From positions 124,001 through 188,000 of the forward strand of contig JAFXXU010000058.1 in NCBI GenBank assembly GCA_017542125.1: a stretch of DNA of 64,000 bases, given 5' to 3'. Source of the DNA: Ruminococcus sp. (GTDB taxonomy: Bacteria > Bacillota > Clostridia > Oscillospirales > Ruminococcaceae). The position numbers and the translations under genes are program-made. Position 1 is the stretch's first letter. Each line of letters opens with the position of its first letter. Positions 24,224 through 33,925 of the stretch are shown here, piece by piece. The notes below the pieces were generated by a model. That model was not told where the DNA came from. It ran no database searches and worked only from the letters and a program-made list of their open reading frames with translations.

Positions 24224-24616
24224 ATGAGCCACGAGATTAACGACAGCATCACCACATGGAACGTGAACGGGAAAGAATTTCACTTTGACGTTTACGACGC
24301 TGAACAGAACGAGATGTTTGAAAACGCTATCGAGATACTCAGAAAGAGCGAGAATTTCCCGAGGGTCGGCAAACAGAGCGAGATCATTAGGAAATACTGC
24401 TCACTGTTCAGAGAGTTCTTCGATAACATCTTCGGCAAAGACAGTCACAAGGATATCGGCATCGTCGATAACGTGAGAGTCTGCAACCGGATATACCTTG
24501 ACTTTCTCGAGTTCGTAAACAGACAGAAAGACGAGGAGGCAAACATTTTGTCGAACAGCTCCATATCCTCTGCGAACCGTCAGCAGAGACGTATTTCTGC
24601 AAAAGGTAAGAAATGA
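24224..24616 (+). CDS. Tail assembly chaperone (gpG-like)
   Basis: 130 residues, helical and acidic, with a C-terminal polar tail (NRQQRRISAKGKK). The gene lies between tail tube and Gp15-type gene, overlapping the latter by 4 bp (ATGATG at the stop). This is the slot of the tape-measure chaperones. In many phages the two are linked by frameshifting; here the overlap looks like simple coupling. Confidence 0.75.
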   Translation: MSHEINDSITTWNVNGKEFHFDVYDAEQNEMFENAIEILRKSENFPRVGKQSEIIRKYCSLFREFFDNIFGKDSHKDIGIVDNVRVCNRIYLDFLEFVNRQKDEEANILSNSSISSANRQQRRISAKGKK

Positions 24617-25233
24617 TGTTCAGCATCATCACCGACAATCTGCCGTCGTCGATTGATATTGGCGACGGCGTTTTCGTCCCTATCAACACGAGCTTTAAGC
24701 GCTGCATCAAGTTTGAAAACATAATGTTCGGAGCGAACGACCTCTCCAACAGAGACAAGGTCATTCAATCTTTTGAACTGTTCGGAATTCCCGACAAGTT
24801 GATTAGGAACAACGCAAAGTCTGTTATGGACGGCATTATTGATTTCTACCGATGCTTCAAGCCCGTGAGAAAACTTAACAAGAGAGTCGCTGAAAAGATG
24901 AAGGGCGTAAGGCAGCCAAAGTATTTTGACTTCACCTATGATGCGCCCTACATCTACGCAGCGTTTATGCATGATTACGGCATTGACCTCGTCGATACCG
25001 ATCTGCATTGGTTCAAGTTCAAGGCTCTGTTCGATGCCTTGTCTGCTGAAACGCAGTTTGCAAAGATCATCAGTTACCGAGGCACAGATGTTTCGCAGAT
25101 AAAGGACGCAAAGGAAAAGGCTCGGATCACAAAGCTCCAATTCCTGTACGCTCTGCCGAGAACAATGACCGAAGAACAGAAAGCCGCAGAAATCGGAATG
25201 GCTTTTCAGAAGATCGAGGGGAACATCAAATGA
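24613..25233 (+). CDS. Gp15-family tail assembly protein
   Basis: 206 residues. It matches the Gp15 pattern: VFVPINTSFKRCIKFENIMF near the N-terminus, FDFTYDAPYIYAAFMHDYGID in the middle, LHWFKFKALFDALSAET and a C-terminal KLQFLYALP. It is the second tape-measure chaperone, just before the tape measure gene. Confidence 0.85.
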   Translation: MMFSIITDNLPSSIDIGDGVFVPINTSFKRCIKFENIMFGANDLSNRDKVIQSFELFGIPDKLIRNNAKSVMDGIIDFYRCFKPVRKLNKRVAEKMKGVRQPKYFDFTYDAPYIYAAFMHDYGIDLVDTDLHWFKFKALFDALSAETQFAKIISYRGTDVSQIKDAKEKARITKLQFLYALPRTMTEEQKAAEIGMAFQKIEGNIK

Positions 25234-25421
25234 AATATCCCGTTTACGAGAAGAAATGGGTCCGTTGTCCATACTGCGGAGCCAAGGTCTGCATTTACGA
25301 CAACAATGCAGAGTGCAAAGGAGTTTATCTCAAATGCACGAGAGGATGCAGGAGAGAATTTGAACTCAAAATAAGCAAAGGCGAGCAGGAGCCTCGTCTG
25401 ATAATCAAAGAAAATAAGTGA
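25230..25421 (+). CDS. Small Com-like zinc-finger protein, 63 aa
   Basis: CPYCGAKVC near residue 14 and CTRGCRREFELK near 36 form a four-cysteine zinc site like that of the Mu Com regulator family. It overlaps the Gp15 gene's stop by 4 bp and precedes the tape measure. In Mu, Com controls translation of mom; here only the fold likeness is seen. Confidence 0.65.
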   Translation: MKYPVYEKKWVRCPYCGAKVCIYDNNAECKGVYLKCTRGCRREFELKISKGEQEPRLIIKENK

Positions 25422-25480
25422 TAGCATAGAGTACATTTGAGCCGTTGAGCCGTACTACCTTAACCGAAAGGAGTGGTATT

Positions 25481-28400
25481 ATGGCTGACGGTTCAGTAAT
25501 TATCGACACCAAAATAGATCAGTCCGGCATGAAGACGGGGTTAGCTGAAATGGCATCCCTCGTTTCCGGCGGTGTCACAAAGGCGTTGGAAGCCGCTACC
25601 GCTGCTCTTGCTGCGTTTGGCACATACGCTATCAAGGTAGGCTCTGACTTTGAGTCTGCGTTCGCAGGAGTAAAGAAAACGGTAGATGCTACCACCGAGC
25701 AGCTCACGCAGCTTCGTACAGATATACTCGAGATGTCAAAGACGATGCCGATAACAGCGTCTGAGATAGCCGGTATTGCAGAAGCAGCAGGACAGCTCGG
25801 AATTGAAACTGACAATATCGCAGCGTTCACAGAGGTAATGGCAAACTTGGGCGTTGCAACAAATATGTCTGCCGAAGATGCTGCTACCTCGCTTGCGAGG
25901 ATAGCCAACATCACAGGAATGTCGCAGACTGACTTTGACCGTCTCGGTTCAACCGTTGTTGCCCTCGGAAACAACCTTGCTACAACAGAGTCTGAGATAG
26001 TCGATATGGCTTTAAGACTTGCAGGAGCAGGGAAACAGGTAGGCTTAACCGAAGATCAGATACTCTCGCTCGCCGGCGGCCTTTCGTCTCTCGGCTTAAC
26101 AGCAGAGCAGGGTGGCAGCGGCTTTTCAAGAGTCTTCTCCGCAATGCAAGTTGCAGTTGACAGTGACGCAGACGCTCTGAAACAGCTTGCAGACATCTCC
26201 GGCATGACATCCGAAAAGTTTGCTGCTCTGTTCAAAAGCGACCCCACAAAGGCTGTCAATGCTTTTGTGGCAGGGCTTGGCAAAGCAGAGGAAAGCGGAA
26301 CATCTGCAATAGCTGTCCTCGACGGATTTAGACAAAGCACAACCCTCTCTGTTCTGAACACGCTCACTGTCCGTGACGCTCTGCTAAGAGCAGCAGGAGC
26401 AGGAGACGTTCTCACTAACGCCCTCGAGATAGGAGCGAATGCTTGGAACGACAACACAGCTCTCGTCAAGGAGGCTGAACAGAGATACGGTACGTTTGAG
26501 AGCCAAGTGCAGATAATGAAGAACAACCTTGCCGACCTTGGCATAGCTGTTTACGACAATATCAGAGACGCTCTTGTTGAGTCTGTATCTACCGCTACCG
26601 AGTATCTGCGTAGGCTTCGTTCTGCATTTGACGAGGGAGGCTTTGCAGGACTCGTAAGCACTCTCGGAGACGTTCTTGCTGACGCTGTATCGTCCATAGC
26701 AGAGAAAGCTCCCGAGTTTATATCTGCTGCGCAAAACCTCATAATGTCCTTTATAGGCGGTCTGAAATCTAATCTCCCTGCTGTATCGAAAGCGGCAACT
26801 GAGATTTTTTCGTCTATCGTAAAGGCTCGGCTTGAAATACTGCCTGAGCTCATAGAGTGCGGCATCGAGCTTATAGCCGGAATAGCAGAGGGCATTGCAC
26901 AGAACGCATACAGTCTTGCAGATGCAGTTTTCAACGCTATTGATAAGGTAGCGAACTCGATATCGAAAGCTCTCCCTCGAGTCGCCAAAGCAGGAGCACA
27001 GATTATTCAAGCGGTATGCACGAAGATAATTGAAGCTGCTCCTATGCTCCTCGATGCAGCCATAGAGCTTTTAAGCTCCGTAGGAGATGCAGTTCAAGAA
27101 AACCTGCCTGTCATCCTTTCAAGCATTGTCAACACGATCAAGGACGTTGGCACGACGATAATAGCCAAAGCTCCTAACATCATCTCGCAGGTAGTGAAGA
27201 TAATCAAGTCTGTTGCTACCTCTATCTTGTCTAACGCCCCGCTTATTATCGACGCTGTCACAAAGCTCATTTCGTCTGCTATCGAAGAGCTGCCTAAATG
27301 CGTTGACGTCCTCTTGGATCTCGTGTCAAGCTTGTTTAACGAGATTGTAAGCTATCTTCCTACTCTTGTCCCGAAACTGATAGAGGGAGTTATCGCATTG
27401 ATTGAGGGCTTGGTTGAAGCCTTACCCGACATCCTCGATGCACTATGCGACTTTGTTTCACAGATCATGGACTCTGTCGTAGAGTACCTCCCGGAGCTTC
27501 TCGACAAGCTCATAGAGGGAGTCTCAACGCTGATAGACGGCATAGTCGATGCTTTGCCGTCTATCATAGAAAAGATATGCGACGTTCTTCCAAAGCTCGT
27601 TGACAGTATTGTATCTGCATTAGTTGAGCTCGCCCCCAAAGTAGTAGAGGCAGGAGTTAAGCTGCTCACATCCCTCATAAAAGACCTTCCGAAGATCATA
27701 GAGGCTATATGCAGTAAGCTCCCTGACATCATCACCTCGATTATAAGGACCCTTGTTGACAACATTCCGCTTATCATTGAATGCGGTGTTGAGGTATTGA
27801 TGTCTCTTATCGAGAACTTGCCGCAAATCATACTTGACATAGTCAAAGAGATGCCCCGCATCGTTATCTCGATCGTAAAGGCTCTCCTCGACTGCATCCC
27901 TGAGATAGTCAAGTGTGGACTTGACTTGCTGTGCGAGCTTATAACAGATCTTCCCAATATCATAGCAACTATCGTAAAGTCTATGCCTAAGATCATAGCC
28001 GGTATTGTAGGCGGCTTGTTGGAGGGCGTAGGAGAAATAATCAAATGCGGCAAGGACTTGATTGTCAATCTTGCTGACGGCATCGTAGAAAATCTTGCGT
28101 TCATAGGTACAGCAGTTGGGAAGATATGGGACACCATAACAGGATTTTTCAGCGGAGTGTATGAAGAAGCCAAACGAATAGGCGAGAACATCATAAGCGG
28201 TATCGTTGACGGCTTTACGTCCATGTGGGACACGTTGAGCGGAGCTCTTACTGATGATTTCTTCGATAACTGGATGATAGGCTTCAAGGATATATTCGGC
28301 ATCAGTTCACCGTCAAAGGTGATGCGTGACGAAATCGGTAAGTACCTTGCTTTAGGTATTGCGGAGGGTGTTAAGGACTCTGCTCACGCTGTCACCGACG

Positions 28401-28714
28401 AGGTGAACAACATAGCTGATGATCTCTCCGGCAAGAAAGTCGAATATGACGTAGGAAGCAACCTCGACGAAATAGACTTCGATGACATCTATGCGAAAGC
28501 ATACTATGCAGTTGAAGCCGAAAACGCAAGGATAGGAGATGCTGTATTCGCAGGAACTGCATCTACATACACCGATACAAGCACGAGCGACAGTGACGGA
28601 GGCTCCGATGCTCCTCAGTACATGGTACACGCGACGTTTATCATAAACGACAGAGAAGCAGCGCAGGCTCTTGCTCCTGCTTTACTCGAAGAATTAGAAT
28701 GGGAGGGTAAGTAA
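25481..28714 (+). CDS. Tail tape measure protein
   Basis: 1077 residues. After a short N-terminal segment there is the conserved TP901-type block (FESAFAGVKKTVDATTEQL, SEIAGIAEAAGQLGI, AEDAATSLARIANITG, GFSRVFSAMQVAVDSD). A very long stretch (about 400-890) of amphipathic hydrophobic repeats follows, with LP(x)II(x)xI spacing, then GISSPSKVMRDEIGKYLALG near 955, a block common in tape measures. The length sets the tail length. Start is the ATG behind AAAGGAG. Confidence 0.92.
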   Translation: MADGSVIIDTKIDQSGMKTGLAEMASLVSGGVTKALEAATAALAAFGTYAIKVGSDFESAFAGVKKTVDATTEQLTQLRTDILEMSKTMPITASEIAGIAEAAGQLGIETDNIAAFTEVMANLGVATNMSAEDAATSLARIANITGMSQTDFDRLGSTVVALGNNLATTESEIVDMALRLAGAGKQVGLTEDQILSLAGGLSSLGLTAEQGGSGFSRVFSAMQVAVDSDADALKQLADISGMTSEKFAALFKSDPTKAVNAFVAGLGKAEESGTSAIAVLDGFRQSTTLSVLNTLTVRDALLRAAGAGDVLTNALEIGANAWNDNTALVKEAEQRYGTFESQVQIMKNNLADLGIAVYDNIRDALVESVSTATEYLRRLRSAFDEGGFAGLVSTLGDVLADAVSSIAEKAPEFISAAQNLIMSFIGGLKSNLPAVSKAATEIFSSIVKARLEILPELIECGIELIAGIAEGIAQNAYSLADAVFNAIDKVANSISKALPRVAKAGAQIIQAVCTKIIEAAPMLLDAAIELLSSVGDAVQENLPVILSSIVNTIKDVGTTIIAKAPNIISQVVKIIKSVATSILSNAPLIIDAVTKLISSAIEELPKCVDVLLDLVSSLFNEIVSYLPTLVPKLIEGVIALIEGLVEALPDILDALCDFVSQIMDSVVEYLPELLDKLIEGVSTLIDGIVDALPSIIEKICDVLPKLVDSIVSALVELAPKVVEAGVKLLTSLIKDLPKIIEAICSKLPDIITSIIRTLVDNIPLIIECGVEVLMSLIENLPQIILDIVKEMPRIVISIVKALLDCIPEIVKCGLDLLCELITDLPNIIATIVKSMPKIIAGIVGGLLEGVGEIIKCGKDLIVNLADGIVENLAFIGTAVGKIWDTITGFFSGVYEEAKRIGENIISGIVDGFTSMWDTLSGALTDDFFDNWMIGFKDIFGISSPSKVMRDEIGKYLALGIAEGVKDSAHAVTDEVNNIADDLSGKKVEYDVGSNLDEIDFDDIYAKAYYAVEAENARIGDAVFAGTASTYTDTSTSDSDGGSDAPQYMVHATFIINDREAAQALAPALLEELEWEGK

Positions 28715-29416
28715 ATGGCTATTGAGATCAACGGTGTTCCTCTCGGGACATACAATGCAAATCTTCTTGATTTCAGCGTTGGTACTCCCGGACCGGACGT
28801 TAAGTATTTTGCCTCGCCCTCAACGCTGTTCTTCAAACAGTTAAGAGTGAGACAGTCGCTCAGAACAATATCCTTGAAGATAGAGTTTATGGCAGAGGAG
28901 GAACACAAGGTCGCAAGATCTATAAGCGATCTCACCTCGAAACTCATAGGCGACGTAGAGCTTATGTTGCCCGACGGATATTATTACATCTGTATGCTCA
29001 AAAAAGTCTCAGCGCCGGTGAGGGTTTACGAGATGATCTATACGGCTACGTTCACGTTCATAGGATACCGCGCAGGGAGAGAAGAAAAGCACAGTGCAGA
29101 CTTGAATAACTCAGGCATCCCCGAAAGCACGTCACTCACGGTCAAAGGCAATTACATTGCTCCTGCTACGATAACCGTAACAGCTTTCCCCGACGCAGCG
29201 ATATCCTACGGCAGTGTTCAATACACCTTCGACGTAAGCTCCGAAACCGTAATCTGCATCGACGGAGTGAACAAGAAAGTCACAGACGGATACGGATATA
29301 ATGCTTTCAAGAAAGTTGATATAACTGATTTCCCGATCCTCCCCCCGGGAAAAGTGAGTATATACTGTCTGAACATTTCTCACATAGATGTTTCGTACAG
29401 ACCGATCTATTGGTAA
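28715..29416 (+). CDS. Distal tail protein (Dit-like)
   Basis: 233 residues, starting directly after the tape measure stop, with GGGAGGG upstream. It is beta-rich with a two-domain look: an N-terminal hub-ring part (VPLGTYNANLLDFSVGTPGP) and a galectin-like C-terminal part (NYIAPATITVTAFPDAAISYG). Position between tape measure and tail-tip protein is that of Dit, which forms the hub of the baseplate. Confidence 0.75.
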   Translation: MAIEINGVPLGTYNANLLDFSVGTPGPDVKYFASPSTLFFKQLRVRQSLRTISLKIEFMAEEEHKVARSISDLTSKLIGDVELMLPDGYYYICMLKKVSAPVRVYEMIYTATFTFIGYRAGREEKHSADLNNSGIPESTSLTVKGNYIAPATITVTAFPDAAISYGSVQYTFDVSSETVICIDGVNKKVTDGYGYNAFKKVDITDFPILPPGKVSIYCLNISHIDVSYRPIYW

Positions 29417-29433
29417 GGCAGGAGGTGATCTGA

Positions 29434-32400
29434 TTGCTTTGCTATTACAGCTTTTCAAGATGTTTCAAGTACCCGTTGCAGGATATCGTATCGAATTACT
29501 ATATCCTGCACAAGTACGACGGCAACGACACGCTTGCATTCACTCTCGACTCCGAGACAGATGATTACAAGCGCATCAAAGCAGAGACCCTTGTTGAAGC
29601 AGCAGGAAACCGTTGGCTCGTGAAGAAGATAAACGGCTCGAAGATAGAGTGCAGCCTTGACTTTGATTTTCTCCGAGAGAATTTCCACGTTAACTTCAAC
29701 TCCGGCAGCAAGACTCTTTCGCAGATGCTTGCTACATATCTTCCGAACGACTGGACTGTTTTAGGCGGCAACCTAAGCACGATAAGCAGAACGATAAAGT
29801 TTGACTACTGCACAGACTATGATATCGTTCAGCAATGTATGTCAACCTACGACGTGTGCTTCGTTTGGAGCATACTCAACAAGACCGTGACTGTTTACAA
29901 GCCCGAGCTTGCGCAGGTAACAGGAGAATACCTCACAGACGAGCTGAACTTGAAGAAAGTTTCCTATAAGTCCGAGACAACGAAATTCGTGTCTCGGCTT
30001 TATGCTTATGGTAAAGACGGCCTCAGCTTCGCTGACATCAACAACGGCAAAGCATACGTTGAGAATACATCGTATGCAGGAAAAGTTGTTTGCAGCTATT
30101 GGGCAGATAACCGATACACCGTAAAGGCCAATCTGCTCGAAGCGGCGCAGAAGAAAGTTAACGAGATCAGCTCCCCGGTGACTTCATACGAATGTGACGT
30201 AGTTGACCTTGCGAAGCAAAATCCCGAAAAATACAGCTTTCTCGATTTCTCGATGCACAAGATAGTCACGCTCATTGACCGGGACCGAGGATTGACAGTC
30301 AATCATCATATAGTGCAGTACAAGGAGTACCCTGACGAGCCTGACCGTAACGTAGTCACGCTGTCTGTTGTCCCCGAAACTATCGTCAGCACTACCGAAA
30401 GAGTCGAGAGTGATCTCAAAGACCTCATAGATCAAGTCGAGTTTTCCCTCGATGCCGAGATCACAAGGGCGACAGATCTGATTAACTACAATATGCAAGG
30501 TCACGTTACCTTGCGTCACAACGAACTCCTCATTATGGACACCGAAGACGTTGCAACAGCAACCGGAGTATGGAGGTGGACATACGGAGGCCTCGGTTTC
30601 TCCCCGAACGGGTATTCAGGACCCTACAACCTCGCCCTCACCAACGACGGACACATCGTTGCAGACCTAATAACAGTAGGAGAGCTCGACGGCGTTGTTA
30701 TAAAAGCCGGAACCGTATCTGCGACAGCCCTCTCGACAGAGTATAAAAACTCTGTAACGAGCGAGATAAGCGGAGCAACGACAGCTCTGTATCAGTCAAT
30801 GATTGCGAGCGACGGAGAGTTCAGGAGCACGATACGTCAATACGACATAACCCCCGCAATCAGCACAGCTCTCAGTGATTACTACACGAAGACAGAGACA
30901 AGTTCGCTGATATCCCAGTCCGCAAGCGGCATCATGCTTCAAGTCTACACGAAAACCGAAACAAGTGACTTGATTACAGGAGCCGTGACAACAGCAGAGA
31001 GCTACACTGACAGCTCTCTGCTTAATTACTACACGCAGTCTGAGACTACTGCTGCTATTGAGGTCTCCTCGAATAGTATAAAGCAAATAGTTTCTTCGTC
31101 GTTTAACAAGTACGACGAAACCGGAGTCACCCACCCTATAAATTATCGAGGCTTTGGAGGTGCTGCGAGCAACGGCTATCCGGCAACTGGCAACACCGGT
31201 AAGTTTTACCTCGATCAGAACACAGGAAAAATGTATGTTTCAGACGGAAACACTTGGTCGTATATAAGCGGTGGAGATTTGCCTCTTATCACAACTGAAC
31301 TGCAAACGCAGATAGCTCAGAACTCGACAGACATAGCTCTTAGAGTAATCAAGGGAGACCGTACAGTAGGAGGCTCCACTGTAAACGACGTCATTTCTGA
31401 AATCAATGCAAGCGCAAAGGGCATAACCCTCTCAACAGCCGGACGGCTTATAATCACAGCAGGGAACTTTCGGCTTGACTCCAACGGAACCTTGACGGCG
31501 ACAAACGCTATCCTCTACGGAACGTTTCAAACATCCACATCTCAGACTGGATATTATACTAAGATTTTTAACGGCATCATCGAAACATATTTGACCAACA
31601 AGAGAGTAGGATATATCGCTCCCGTTATCGGTTCCTATACTCACCTCGGAATAATAGCAGATGTCGAAAATTACGAGGGAATTACTTTCGGAACAGAGGG
31701 AAGAAGCGGGACCATTACCACTTACTACGAGATTTGTGCAAATAATGCGTACAACACAATAGGTTGCAGGCATCATTTCAGTGGTACAGTAAAATTCGAT
31801 GATAGGTTCAAGTCAAATATAGACTTTGACAATGATCTTGGTATTTGTTGGGGAGGAGACATTGGAATAAGATATGCGACTACATCCGCCGGAGTTTCTC
31901 ACGCCGGAATATGGGTTGGCAACGGCTCGAAAAATCTGTTTTTCAATGGTTCAACAGTTGCCGCAACATCAGATTTCTATGTTACAAATAAACTGAAATT
32001 CCTTAATTTCAGCGGTTGGACTGCGAAAGATGCCATTTGGTACGATTGGGGTAATGGCGGTCTCGATGTAGGCGCTACATCGTATAAGCTGTGGCTCAAC
32101 GGCTCCACAATTTACGCAGACGGAACGACTATTGCCACGACATCCGACAGTAGGAAGAAGAACACGATATCAGACCTCGACAGCAAGTACCTTGCTTTCA
32201 TCAAGTCTGTCAAGCCCGTTGGATTTAAGTACAACGACGGAGCAAGCGGAAGAATACATACCGGCTTTATAGCGCAGGATGTTCTTCAAGCTCTTACCGC
32301 TGCCGGAATAAGCACGCAGGATTTTGCCGGGTTCGTTGATATGAACAACGACGGCGCAGAGTATGCGCTCCGATATGACGAGTTCATCTCTCCGCTTCTG

Positions 32401-32457
32401 ATGTACGTTCAGCATCTCGAGCAGAGGATAAAAGTTTTGGAAGAAAGGGCGAGTTAA
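29434..32457 (+). CDS. Tail-tip/spike protein with peptidase-S74 C-terminal chaperone
   Basis: 1007 residues, TTG start behind AGGAGGTGAT. The N-terminal ~330 residues resemble the minor structural N-terminal region of Tal proteins (baseplate hub). The middle has repeated YYTKTETS-type segments (trimeric fibre region, about 475-540). Residues ~900-1005 are an S74 intramolecular chaperone: SDSRKKNTISDL, GFIAQDV and a terminal coiled coil (YVQHLEQRIKVLEE). The chaperone normally cuts itself off at a Ser after fibre trimerisation. It contacts or penetrates the host surface. Confidence 0.88.
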   Translation: MLCYYSFSRCFKYPLQDIVSNYYILHKYDGNDTLAFTLDSETDDYKRIKAETLVEAAGNRWLVKKINGSKIECSLDFDFLRENFHVNFNSGSKTLSQMLATYLPNDWTVLGGNLSTISRTIKFDYCTDYDIVQQCMSTYDVCFVWSILNKTVTVYKPELAQVTGEYLTDELNLKKVSYKSETTKFVSRLYAYGKDGLSFADINNGKAYVENTSYAGKVVCSYWADNRYTVKANLLEAAQKKVNEISSPVTSYECDVVDLAKQNPEKYSFLDFSMHKIVTLIDRDRGLTVNHHIVQYKEYPDEPDRNVVTLSVVPETIVSTTERVESDLKDLIDQVEFSLDAEITRATDLINYNMQGHVTLRHNELLIMDTEDVATATGVWRWTYGGLGFSPNGYSGPYNLALTNDGHIVADLITVGELDGVVIKAGTVSATALSTEYKNSVTSEISGATTALYQSMIASDGEFRSTIRQYDITPAISTALSDYYTKTETSSLISQSASGIMLQVYTKTETSDLITGAVTTAESYTDSSLLNYYTQSETTAAIEVSSNSIKQIVSSSFNKYDETGVTHPINYRGFGGAASNGYPATGNTGKFYLDQNTGKMYVSDGNTWSYISGGDLPLITTELQTQIAQNSTDIALRVIKGDRTVGGSTVNDVISEINASAKGITLSTAGRLIITAGNFRLDSNGTLTATNAILYGTFQTSTSQTGYYTKIFNGIIETYLTNKRVGYIAPVIGSYTHLGIIADVENYEGITFGTEGRSGTITTYYEICANNAYNTIGCRHHFSGTVKFDDRFKSNIDFDNDLGICWGGDIGIRYATTSAGVSHAGIWVGNGSKNLFFNGSTVAATSDFYVTNKLKFLNFSGWTAKDAIWYDWGNGGLDVGATSYKLWLNGSTIYADGTTIATTSDSRKKNTISDLDSKYLAFIKSVKPVGFKYNDGASGRIHTGFIAQDVLQALTAAGISTQDFAGFVDMNNDGAEYALRYDEFISPLLMYVQHLEQRIKVLEERAS

Positions 32458-32835
32458 ATGAAGATCACCAAGAAAAACGGAGAATGGGTAATCATAATCA
32501 AAGCTATCAGCAGAATGGCAGAGGAGAAAGTGACTCTCCCCGCAAAGGTAGGCTATCTGTTCACCAAGAACAAGTTGGCTATATCTGCCGCTTTGGAAGC
32601 CTATGAGGAGGAGAGAAAGAAGATCATCTCCAAGTATTCGGACGGAGGTGAAAACCTCACCGTCAACAAGAATGATGACCCCGATAAGTTTAACGAGGTC
32701 ATCAATGCTTTCAACGAGATAGCAGACATTGAGACCGAGATCGAGATAACGCCAGTCAGCCTCGATGCTCTCGAAGGCCGTGACATTCCTATGAGCGTTA
32801 TGCTTGACCTCGACTGTATGTTCAAGGAGGATTGA
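32458..32835 (+). CDS. Hypothetical tail-region protein, 125 aa
   Basis: Starts right after the tail-spike stop. Mixed alpha/beta with a charged helix (AISAALEAYEEERKKIISKYSD) and no motif I can name. By position it is a baseplate or tail accessory protein. Confidence 0.6.
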   Translation: MKITKKNGEWVIIIKAISRMAEEKVTLPAKVGYLFTKNKLAISAALEAYEEERKKIISKYSDGGENLTVNKNDDPDKFNEVINAFNEIADIETEIEITPVSLDALEGRDIPMSVMLDLDCMFKED

Positions 32836-32839
32836 GAGT

Positions 32840-33484
32840 ATGAGTATGGTCACGATCACAACCGATATCACAGTCCCTACAAGCGGAGAGACAACATATC
32901 TTCGTGTGTTCGCAAAACAGCACGATGCCGCCTCCCGTTTTCTCCGTGTAAGGCTCACAGACGGAGACGGCAATGGCATAACCGTAAACGGCGACGGGAT
33001 AGATGTCGTAATCAGGGCGACCAAACCGGACAAGACTCAGATCCTCGATGAGTGTACGATAGATCAGCAAGGACGCATCATAGCTCCTCTCTCTGAACAA
33101 TTCCTTGCTTGTGCAGGAGTTGTTAAGACCGATATAGCTATCTACTCCAACAACGAGGAGCTGCTTTCGAGTTCGGCTTTTGACGTTGAGGTAGTCAAAT
33201 GTGCCTACGATGAAGATGCTGTCATATCGACGAATGAGTTTTCAGCTCTCACCGCTGCGCTGTCACAGGCGCAGAATGCGACAGGGATAGCTACCGAGGC
33301 TGCTACTGCTGCTCAGACCGCTACCGAAGCGGCAGATACAGCTACCTCGGCTGCTAACTCTGCTGCATCTGACGCTCGAGACGCAATAGACGCTATTTAT
33401 CACGACAAGAACTTCCTGCTCACCGTAAATGAAGATACAAGTCTAACGCTGACCTACGACCCGGACGAGTTGGAAGAAACTTAA
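32840..33484 (+). CDS. BppU-like baseplate upper protein
   Basis: 214 residues. The N-terminal ~115 residues are beta-rich with RVRLTDGDGNGITVNGDGID and VVIRATKPDKT, like BppU/phage baseplate N-terminal domains. An Ala/Thr-rich coiled-coil stalk follows (about 135-180), then a C-terminal ~27-residue tag, DAIYHDKNFLLTVNEDTSL onward. The same tag ends the gene at 33719, which suggests a shared docking element. Confidence 0.7.
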   Translation: MSMVTITTDITVPTSGETTYLRVFAKQHDAASRFLRVRLTDGDGNGITVNGDGIDVVIRATKPDKTQILDECTIDQQGRIIAPLSEQFLACAGVVKTDIAIYSNNEELLSSSAFDVEVVKCAYDEDAVISTNEFSALTAALSQAQNATGIATEAATAAQTATEAADTATSAANSAASDARDAIDAIYHDKNFLLTVNEDTSLTLTYDPDELEET

Positions 33485-33502
33485 TGTAAAGGAGGGATTG
33501 CA

Positions 33503-33715
33503 TTGATCACTTTAATTGAGACCAAGAACAGAGATATCAATGGAAATGCCGTATTTGAGCTGCGCGGCAAGTCCACCGATACAAAACCGACTGTCTCTTT
33601 CGGAGGCAGCACTATCGGCAACGGCTCGTCGTTTTTTGAGATAGACACATTTAAGCTGTTTATGTACGACGGCGAGACCGGAACTTGGATGACCGGTGAT
33701 ACTGAGGAGGTGTAG
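33503..33715 (+). CDS. Small baseplate-region protein, 70 aa
   Basis: TTG start with an AAAGGAGG site at good spacing. Beta-rich and Gly/Thr-rich (VSFGGSTIGNGSSFFEID, then MYDGETGTWMTGD), ending in EEV. It lies between two genes that share a C-terminal tag, just before the DGR target. Function unknown; probably part of the adhesion module. Confidence 0.55.
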   Translation: MITLIETKNRDINGNAVFELRGKSTDTKPTVSFGGSTIGNGSSFFEIDTFKLFMYDGETGTWMTGDTEEV

Positions 33716-33718
33716 TCA

Positions 33719-33907
33719 ATGGACATCGAAACTTATGGAGCTTGCAGACATCTTGTAGGAAGAGCAGAGACAGCAGCAGACGCAGCGGAAAAAGCTGCTT
33801 CCGATGCGAACGAGGCTATCGACGCTATTTTCCACGACAAGAACTTTCTGCTTACCGTGAACGAGGACAACAGCCTTACACTCACTTATGACCCGGACGC
33901 AGAATAA
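33719..33907 (+). CDS. Small tail protein sharing the C-terminal tag of the BppU-like protein
   Basis: 62 residues: a short Ala-rich coiled coil (ETAADAAEKAASDANEAID) and then AIFHDKNFLLTVNEDNSL onward, nearly identical to the end of the 32840 protein. It looks like a mini version of that protein's stalk and tag. It comes directly before the DGR target gene and may help mount it. Confidence 0.6.
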   Translation: MDIETYGACRHLVGRAETAADAAEKAASDANEAIDAIFHDKNFLLTVNEDNSLTLTYDPDAE

Positions 33908-33925
33908 ATTGAGGAGGAATGAAAA

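Noticed and set aside
24224-25233. Programmed frameshift between the two tail chaperone genes
   Set aside because: The genes overlap only by ATGA and I found no clear slippery heptamer at the end of the first; simple coupling explains it.
27352-28302. 316-codon open frame on the minus strand inside the tape measure gene
   Set aside because: It is a shadow of the repetitive tape-measure coding sequence. It has Ser/Met/Ile-biased composition, no ribosome site and no family likeness.
30950-32457. Third DGR variable repeat in the S74 tail-spike gene
   Set aside because: No stretch matches the template's GTCCGGCACG or GGCGTCGTCCCC anchors; its C-terminus is the S74 chaperone.
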